From NCBI GenBank assembly GCA_016210565.1, contig JACQUA010000222.1:1-64000 (forward strand): 64,000 nt of DNA. Direction: 5' to 3'. This stretch comes from Chloroflexota bacterium. GTDB lineage: Bacteria; Chloroflexota; Dehalococcoidia; JACQUA01. The notes under the pieces were generated by a model. The model was given only the letters and a program-made list of their open reading frames with translations, made no database searches and was not told the origin of the DNA. The position numbers and the translations under genes are program-made. Shown here piece after piece: positions 59,233 to 64,000 of the stretch. How positions within the stretch are numbered: position 1 is the stretch's first letter; every line of letters starts with the position of its first letter.

Positions 59233-60444
59233 TCATTTCACGACGGAATAGTACCTTAGCCACCAATCACGCAAGACCTTGGTGGCGAAACGATACACAC
59301 CGTCGGCGACACTGTATTGAATATAGAAGTCATTTTCGAGATCGAAAAGTAAGTAGCCAAAGTCATCTTCGCTTCCCCCACCACCCCGAGCGACTTGATA
59401 GGCGTTCCATAATTCGCTTCTGGTCATCTCGCCCCTTTTCGCCATCCCCAGCAGCAGCGCCTTGGCAGGTCCCTGTTCTTCGGCGTAGTAATCGCGCAAC
59501 CTGGCGTAATAGTGCTCAAAGTAGGTGCGATTGTAGGAGGCCAAAACGCGTTCACTGTAAGCTTTGTGAATGATCTCTGGCGAAAGCTGCCTTCCCTGCT
59601 TTTCAGCTTCTCGTATCGCCTCTGCCACCAAAATCTGGACGAAATGGGGAACCGGTGTCTGCAGAACATCGACAAAGGCTTGGAGCAGCGCCGCGGAAAC
59701 ATCTTGGAGGTTCGCTTCATTTGATAAGAGAACCCTGATAAAGTCCCGGCACTGGTCGTGAGAAAAAGGGTCTACCTTAATCCGGCGAAGGTCACTGATT
59801 ACCTTGGTATCGGTGCCCAAATGCTTCAGGACGTGCTCTATTCCAATTGATCCCCCAATGACAAATCGCAAGTTACCTGGCTCTGGCATTTGGCGCAGGC
59901 TTCTCATCCAGTGCAGGAAATCCCGGGTTACGTTCTTATCTTCCCCTGACATCCTCTGAATCATCAGCGGCAGTTCGTCAACAACAAGGAGGATCTTCCC
60001 CTTGTGCCCAGAAACTTGAAGAATCAATTCCCTTCCTTTTTCCTGCCAGTTTCTTGCGGTTTCTTCTTTGAACTTGAGTTTGAACTCGGATAGTTGGATT
60101 TCCCCTAACCGCTCCATGACTCCCCGCAAGGTCCCCCCGGACCGAGAAAGGAATTGCTTTAGGTCGCTATCTGCCGCCAACTCCGCCGCAACCTCTGCAA
60201 TGAAGTATTCAGGTCCCTTCATCCACTCAGTATCGAAATAGAAGACTTTGAAGTGATCTCGTGGCTCATCCCTCAGGTTTAGCATGATGCTTGTTTTCCC
60301 AAACCGCCTTGGCGCGACAAGCAGCACATTGTCCCTTTCTAGAGCACTCCATATTTCCCGGATCACGTCTTCGCGGTCCCAGAGATCAAGACCTCGCGCT
60401 GGGCTTCCAATGACTATTCTTGCCTTATTCACGTTATCCCCCAT
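59233..60444 (-). CDS. AAA ATPase (archaeal-type ATPase family)
   Basis: 403 residues from ATG 60444; GTG 60432 is an alternative. 'GLDLWDREDVIREIWSALER' precedes Walker A 'LLVAPRRFGKTSIMLNL'; Walker B 'ILLVVDELPLMIQRM'; sensor 'LRFVIGGSIGIEHVL'; then 'QTPVPHFVQILVAEAI' and a winged-helix-like C-terminus ('SELWNAYQVARGGGGSEDDF', 'LENDFYIQYSVADGVYRFAT'). It is of the ATPase_2/AAA_16 kind common in archaea and in bacterial defence or stress loci. It forms a two-gene operon with the TPR-containing ATPase; the palindromic region upstream suggests tight control. Confidence 0.85.
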   Translation of the reverse strand: MGDNVNKARIVIGSPARGLDLWDREDVIREIWSALERDNVLLVAPRRFGKTSIMLNLRDEPRDHFKVFYFDTEWMKGPEYFIAEVAAELAADSDLKQFLSRSGGTLRGVMERLGEIQLSEFKLKFKEETARNWQEKGRELILQVSGHKGKILLVVDELPLMIQRMSGEDKNVTRDFLHWMRSLRQMPEPGNLRFVIGGSIGIEHVLKHLGTDTKVISDLRRIKVDPFSHDQCRDFIRVLLSNEANLQDVSAALLQAFVDVLQTPVPHFVQILVAEAIREAEKQGRQLSPEIIHKAYSERVLASYNRTYFEHYYARLRDYYAEEQGPAKALLLGMAKRGEMTRSELWNAYQVARGGGGSEDDFGYLLFDLENDFYIQYSVADGVYRFATKVLRDWWLRYYSVVK

Positions 60445-60470
60445 GTGCCACTATTCTTACAGGATATTTG

Positions 60471-60518
60471 CAACGCTATTGTTGTACAACAAATCTGTCG
60501 TTTTGTCAATAGCCGTTG
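60471..60518. promoter_or_regulatory. Palindromic promoter/operator of the two-ATPase operon
   Basis: CAACGCTATTG (60471-60481) and CAATAGCCGTTG (60507-60518) form an inverted pair around TTGTACAA (60482-60489), itself a palindrome. On the minus strand TTGTAC - 17 nt - TATCCT could serve as promoter. Confidence 0.55.
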
Positions 60519-60550
60519 TAAACCGCCGTTTTTTCCTCTATAATTTCCTG

Positions 60551-60640
60551 CAAATCAGAAATCCCCCTTAATCCCCCTTTTGCAAAGGGGGAGATGAGCC
60601 AAGCTCTGATCCACCTTTGTCGAAGGGGGAGATGAGCGCA
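60551..60640. repeat. CCCCCTTTTGCAAAGGGGG-type repeat
   Basis: aatcccccttttgcaaagggggagatgagc, then ccacctttgtcgaagggggagatgagc: two related hairpin units in tandem, related to the block at 11030-11100. Confidence 0.75.
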
Positions 60641-60660
60641 GCCCTAGACAGGAAAATCAC

Positions 60661-61710
60661 ATGAACAAGATCAAAGTGGGCATCCTCGGCGCCACCGGCA
60701 TGGTCGGGCAGCGCTTCGTGCAACTGCTGGAAAACCATCCCTGGTTCGAAGTCACTGAACTGGCCGCCTCCGAAAGATCGGCCGGCAAGACCTACGGCCA
60801 GGTAATGGAAGGGCGCTGGAAGCTCAGCGCCGATATCCCCGCCTACGCCCGCGCCAGGCCCATCAAGGAGTGCCTTCCCAACCTGGACTGCAAGGTCGTT
60901 TTCTCCGCCCTGGACGCCGACGTGGCCGGGGAGATCGAGGGGAACTTCGCCCGCCACGGCTACATAGTTTCCAGCAACGCCCGGAACTACCGCATGGAGC
61001 CCGACGTGCCCCTCCTGATCCCCGAAGTGAATCCGGAGCATCTCAAACTCGTCCCGTTGCAGAAGAAGAACCGGAACTCAAGCGGCTTCATTGTCACCAA
61101 CCCCAACTGCACCACCATCCACATGGTCCTGGCGCTCAAGCCGTTGATGCAGTTCGGTCTGAGCCAGGTGATGGTCACCTCGATGCAGGCACTTTCCGGC
61201 GCCGGCTACCCCGGAGTGCCTTCCCTGGATATCCTGGATAACGTCCTCCCCTTCATCGGCGGCGAGGAAGAAAAGGTGCAGTCCGAGACCCTCAAACTCC
61301 TGGGCTCGTTCAACGGCGCCGGCGTCACCAACGCCGACATGGTGGTGAGCGCCAGTTGTAACCGGGTCAATGTGAACGACGGCCATACCGAAGCGGTTTC
61401 GGTCAGGCTGGACAAGAAGCCCTCGCTCAGTGAAATCGTTGCCGCCATGGAGGCTTTCAATCCCCTCAAAGAGCTGAAGCTCCCCATGTCCCCCGACCAT
61501 CCCATCATCGTCCGCAGGGAAAGCAACCGGCCCCAGCCGAAGTTGGACCGCACCGTGGAAAAAGGCATGGCCTCGGTGGTGGGACGGGTCCGCGAATGTC
61601 CCGTCATGAGCTACAAGTTCACCGTCGTCGGCCACAACACTATCCGGGGCGCCGCCGGGGCGGCCATTTTGAACGCGGAGCTGATGAAGACCCAGGGCTA
61701 CCTGGAGTAG
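60661..61710 (+). CDS. asd: Aspartate-semialdehyde dehydrogenase
   Basis: 349 residues. NADP-binding 'VGILGATGMVGQRFVQLLEN', the active-site Cys in 'FIVTNPNCTTIHMVLALKP', 'QALSGAGYPGVPSLDILDNV' and the His region 'VNVNDGHTEAVSVRL'. The sequence type and length match the archaeal/fungal-like ASADH group rather than the E. coli type. It reduces aspartyl phosphate to aspartate semialdehyde for lysine, threonine and methionine. AGGA lies about 8 nt before ATG. Monocistronic here; aspartokinase is not in the window. Confidence 0.95.
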   Translation: MNKIKVGILGATGMVGQRFVQLLENHPWFEVTELAASERSAGKTYGQVMEGRWKLSADIPAYARARPIKECLPNLDCKVVFSALDADVAGEIEGNFARHGYIVSSNARNYRMEPDVPLLIPEVNPEHLKLVPLQKKNRNSSGFIVTNPNCTTIHMVLALKPLMQFGLSQVMVTSMQALSGAGYPGVPSLDILDNVLPFIGGEEEKVQSETLKLLGSFNGAGVTNADMVVSASCNRVNVNDGHTEAVSVRLDKKPSLSEIVAAMEAFNPLKELKLPMSPDHPIIVRRESNRPQPKLDRTVEKGMASVVGRVRECPVMSYKFTVVGHNTIRGAAGAAILNAELMKTQGYLE

Positions 61711-61890
61711 CCGCAAGTTTTACGCCTGCGGGGGTGGCGTCACCAGCCCGTAGCCGCAGGCTTTACGCCTGCGGGAGTGGCGTCACCAGCCCGTAGTCGC
61801 AGGCTTTACGCCTGCGGGTCCGGGGGGCGTCTCGCGCACCCGTCAAGGGTGCGGCTACAAGTTGGCCCACAGGCGGGGACGCCTGTGGCA
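61711..61890 (+). repeat. Three tandem palindromic units plus hairpins
   Basis: Unit gtagccgcaggctttacgcc-tgcgggagtggcgtcaccagccc repeats about every 48 bp: the first copy starts at 61710, the second near 61750, the third near 61793. Then cacccgtcaagggtgcg and ccacaggcggggacgcctgtgg hairpins. An open frame across them is repeat translation, not gene. Confidence 0.8.
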
Positions 61891-61893
61891 CCG

Positions 61894-63126
61894 GTGTCAA
61901 AAGCAGTGAAAGAAGAGACCAATAACCGGCCGGAGGCCAGCCGCAGGACGATCACCCTGGCGCTGGTTTCCAGCGCCCACGGCGTCAACCACGCCTATGT
62001 CCCCCTGATGCCCATCGTCTGGGCGCGGATGATGGCGGACATAGGCATGACCATGCTCCAGCTCGGCTGGATGGTCGGTGTGACCAATATTGTCGGCGGC
62101 ATTCTCCAGCTCTGGTTCGGCTCCATTAGCCGCGTGGTCAAGAGAAAGGACCTCCTGGGCATGGGCAGCATCCTGGCCGGCGTCAGCACCGCGGCCACCG
62201 GCGCCGCCGCCAATTTTGCCCAGGTCCTGTGGCTCAGGCTGGTCAACCGGGTCGGCGGCGCCCCCCAGCACCCCTGCGGCAACTCCATCATCGCTGAACG
62301 GTTCGAAAGGAGACAAAGAGGCCGCGCCCTCGGTCTGAACAACTCGGTGGCGCAGGTAGGGATGGTCCTCGCCCCCGTAATCACTGCCTTCCTGATCGTC
62401 CGTTTCGACTGGCGCTGGACGCTGGTCTTTTTCTCTCTGCCGGCCATCGTCATCGGAATCCTGATGCTCACCTTGATCAGGGAAAAGCCCCGGCCCCGCA
62501 GCGGCGGTCTAAAGCTCTCTGACCTCGGCATCTCCCTGACCGACGTCAAGTCCTACTTCCGCGACCGCAACATGGTCGCCATCACCGGGGCGCAGTTCTT
62601 CGCCGCCGGCGGCCGCGGCATCGGCGTGCTTCTTACCTACGTCCCGCTGTACCTCATACAGGAAATGAAGTATGACACCATGACCGTCGGCCTCTTGCTG
62701 ACGGCGATGACCACCGCCAGCGTGGCCGGTCCCTTTGGCTTTGGCATCCTTTCCGACCGCTTCGGCCGGAAGAAGATCATCCTGATTTGCTACCTGTTTT
62801 CCACCCTGTCGACGGTAGTCTTCGCCCTCATCAGGGACCAGTCCTGGCTGGTGCCCGCCATCCTCTTCGTGATGGGACTGGTAGTCTATGCCGAAAGCCC
62901 GCTGCAACAGACCTGGATGTCCGATATCACCGACGAAAAGAACCGGGACATGAACTTCGGCATCTACTTCACCATCGGCTACGGGGCGGGCGCCGCCTGG
63001 GGCCCCGTGATGGGCTGGCTGGTACAGGACAAGGGTTTCACGGTGGCGTTCTATGTCATGGCTCTGTCTTATGTCCTGGGCGGCCTGTGCCTGTTGCCGG
63101 CCAGAGAAAAGGGACGGGGGGAGTGA
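61894..63126 (+). CDS. MFS transporter
   Basis: About 410 residues; GTG 61894 is the first credible start after the repeats, with GTG 61906 also possible and no clear ribosome-binding site. Twelve membrane helices are expected. 'ALVSSAHGVNHAYVPLMPIV' is the first helix; 'RFERRQRGRALGLNNSVAQV' carries the MFS loop; 'GILSDRFGRKKIILICYLFS' is the canonical loop 8-9 motif. The style is close to sugar-phosphate/oxalate-type or FSR-type exporters. Substrate unknown. Confidence 0.85.
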   Translation: MSKAVKEETNNRPEASRRTITLALVSSAHGVNHAYVPLMPIVWARMMADIGMTMLQLGWMVGVTNIVGGILQLWFGSISRVVKRKDLLGMGSILAGVSTAATGAAANFAQVLWLRLVNRVGGAPQHPCGNSIIAERFERRQRGRALGLNNSVAQVGMVLAPVITAFLIVRFDWRWTLVFFSLPAIVIGILMLTLIREKPRPRSGGLKLSDLGISLTDVKSYFRDRNMVAITGAQFFAAGGRGIGVLLTYVPLYLIQEMKYDTMTVGLLLTAMTTASVAGPFGFGILSDRFGRKKIILICYLFSTLSTVVFALIRDQSWLVPAILFVMGLVVYAESPLQQTWMSDITDEKNRDMNFGIYFTIGYGAGAAWGPVMGWLVQDKGFTVAFYVMALSYVLGGLCLLPAREKGRGE

Positions 63127-63235
63127 AGGTTAGAGATTGCAGATTGCAGATTGCAGATTACAGATTGCAAATTGCAGATTCCAAATTACAGCGGGGTGGG
63201 GAATCTTGAATCTTGAATCTTCGAATTGTCGGTTG
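63127..63235. repeat. GCAGATT and AATCTTG quasi-tandem repeats
   Basis: At least six near-copies of (A)GATTGCA from 63133 to 63185, then gaatcttgaatcttgaatcttcg. It is the longest GCAGATT run in the window. Confidence 0.8.
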
Positions 63236-63264
63236 TTGTATTTCCCCGCCCTTTGCGCTAATAT
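63236..63264 (+). promoter_or_regulatory. Promoter of the second MFS gene
   Basis: TTGTAT - 17 nt - TAATAT, about 90 nt upstream of the ATG. Confidence 0.65.
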
Positions 63265-63354
63265 TGGACGCTTCGTGATGGGCATGACAGGCCCGCGTTA
63301 ACTACGCCATGCTGAAACAATGACGAATGATTCCCCAAGGAGGCTGCCCGGACC

Positions 63355-64000
63355 ATGGAACCAAAGTCGGCACCACTGAAGAAACCTGATGTTTTCCGCC
63401 GCACCTTTAGCTCGGCGATCCTTTACCGGGACTACCGGCTGTTGTGGATGGGGTCCTGGACCGAACACATGGGGGAGTGGATGGAGACGACGGCCCTTCT
63501 CTGGCTGCTTAACCAGCTCACCGGCTCTCCCCTCATGGGTACGCTGTTCGTATCCCTGCGTCACATGCCCCTGGTGATTTTCGCCTTCGTGGGCGGGGTC
63601 ATTGTAGACCGGCTAAACCGGCGGGCCGTGCTTATCGGTTCGCTGCTTGCCTCCGCCTTGGTTTCCCTGGCCACCGCCGCGCTGGTGTACACCGGCCTCA
63701 TTCAGTGGTGGCACATACTGGCCAACGGAGCGCTGGCCGGCGTCATCACCGGTTTCAACCACCCCGCCCGGCACACGCTTCTCCCCAACCTGGTCAAGAA
63801 GGAGCACCTGCTTAACGCCGTCACCCTGGATAGCGGCTCCGTAACTGCTTCAAGGATAATCGGAGCGCCCCTGGCCGGGTTCATCATCGCCATAGCAGGC
63901 AGCACCACCCCCGTGCTTGGACTGAAAGCTGTAGGGGCATTCGTGGCGATTTTCTGGCTGAGCTGGATAAAAGCCCCCCCGACTCCGGCTGAGGCGAAGA
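63355..64000 (+). CDS. MFS transporter, EntS/MFS_3-like (3' end outside the window)
   Basis: The frame opens with ATG 63355 (AAGGAGG 10 nt upstream) and stays open to the window edge, giving 215 residues. 'YRDYRLLWMGSWTEHMGEWM' and 'NQLTGSPLMGTLFVSLRHMP' match the N-terminal helices of MFS_3 exporters, with 'GGVIVDRLNRRAVLIGSLLA' as the loop 2-3 motif and 'NHPARHTLLPNLVKKEHLLN' after it. These are usually drug or siderophore exporters. C-terminal half not seen. Confidence 0.9.
   Translation, partial: MEPKSAPLKKPDVFRRTFSSAILYRDYRLLWMGSWTEHMGEWMETTALLWLLNQLTGSPLMGTLFVSLRHMPLVIFAFVGGVIVDRLNRRAVLIGSLLASALVSLATAALVYTGLIQWWHILANGALAGVITGFNHPARHTLLPNLVKKEHLLNAVTLDSGSVTASRIIGAPLAGFIIAIAGSTTPVLGLKAVGAFVAIFWLSWIKAPPTPAEAK

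Noticed and set aside
61710-61840. CRISPR or riboswitch at the three tandem 48-bp units
   Set aside because: Units are adjacent palindromic repeats without unique spacers, of a family found throughout the window.
63133-63215. CRISPR-like array
   Set aside because: Units are 7-10 bp with no spacers of regular length, and no cas genes are nearby.

Overview
The window looks like a contig from a GC-rich, free-living, respiring bacterium, most likely a member of the Chloroflexota (Dehalococcoidia-like). This is inferred from the protein mix and architecture, not from a marker phylogeny. Signs are the single operon of cytochrome b, Rieske and c-type cytochromes under NarX/NarL-type control, a bacterial deoxyhypusine-synthase-like enzyme, Pro/Thr-rich lipoproteins, DUF763, frequent GTG/TTG starts, and intergenic DNA packed with short palindromic repeats.

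Layout. 1-16 kb: chromosomal housekeeping and accessory genes (multi-HAMP sensor fragment, B12/radical SAM protein, HAD hydrolase, AbrB/PIN toxin-antitoxin pair, DUF763, HEAT-repeat protein, permease, a decayed 2-hydroxyacyl-CoA dehydratase subunit, a two-domain lipoprotein, nitroreductase, VOC, RidA, CPBP protease). 16.2-30.8 kb: an integrated element ending at a tRNA-Glu gene. Its left part carries a C2H2-finger protein, a DNA methyltransferase, a PD-(D/E)XK-like protein and a UvrD-like helicase-nuclease, which together resemble a restriction or defence cassette. Its right part carries a PIN-domain pair, primase/helicase genes, two small HTH proteins, a divergent control region and a tyrosine integrase. 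31-35 kb: two paralogous secreted repeat proteins, one with dockerin-like ends. 36-38.7 kb: a polyamine operon (AdoMet decarboxylase, deoxyhypusine-synthase-like, agmatinase-like). 38.8-49.8 kb: a complex regulatory region, a haem-binding sensor kinase, two NarL-type regulators, an FAD/Fe-S oxidoreductase, cytochrome b, Rieske, dihaem cytochrome c, and a collagen-like haem lipoprotein. 50-64 kb: M50 protease, GyrB, SnoaL-like protein, a LuxR-type regulator interrupted by an in-frame UGA, a VapBC-type pair, a two-gene AAA ATPase/TPR system, aspartate-semialdehyde dehydrogenase, and two MFS transporters.

How it fits together. The sensor kinase carries a CxxCH haem motif in its extracytoplasmic domain. 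It sits directly upstream of two near-identical response regulators and a quinol-oxidising electron-transport operon, so a redox-controlled respiratory module is likely. The polyamine genes are translationally coupled. The island genes are visibly less GC-rich than their flanks in the lines sampled. It is bounded by a 12-bp direct repeat of the tRNA-Glu 3' end.

Two properties recur across the window. Several promoters have the form TTGnnn-N17-TAnnnT with the -10 box exactly 6 nt before the start codon, which implies leaderless mRNAs (radical SAM, C2H2 protein, M50 protease, gyrB). Palindromic repeats are very abundant and have entered genes, in one case in frame and in another breaking the gene.
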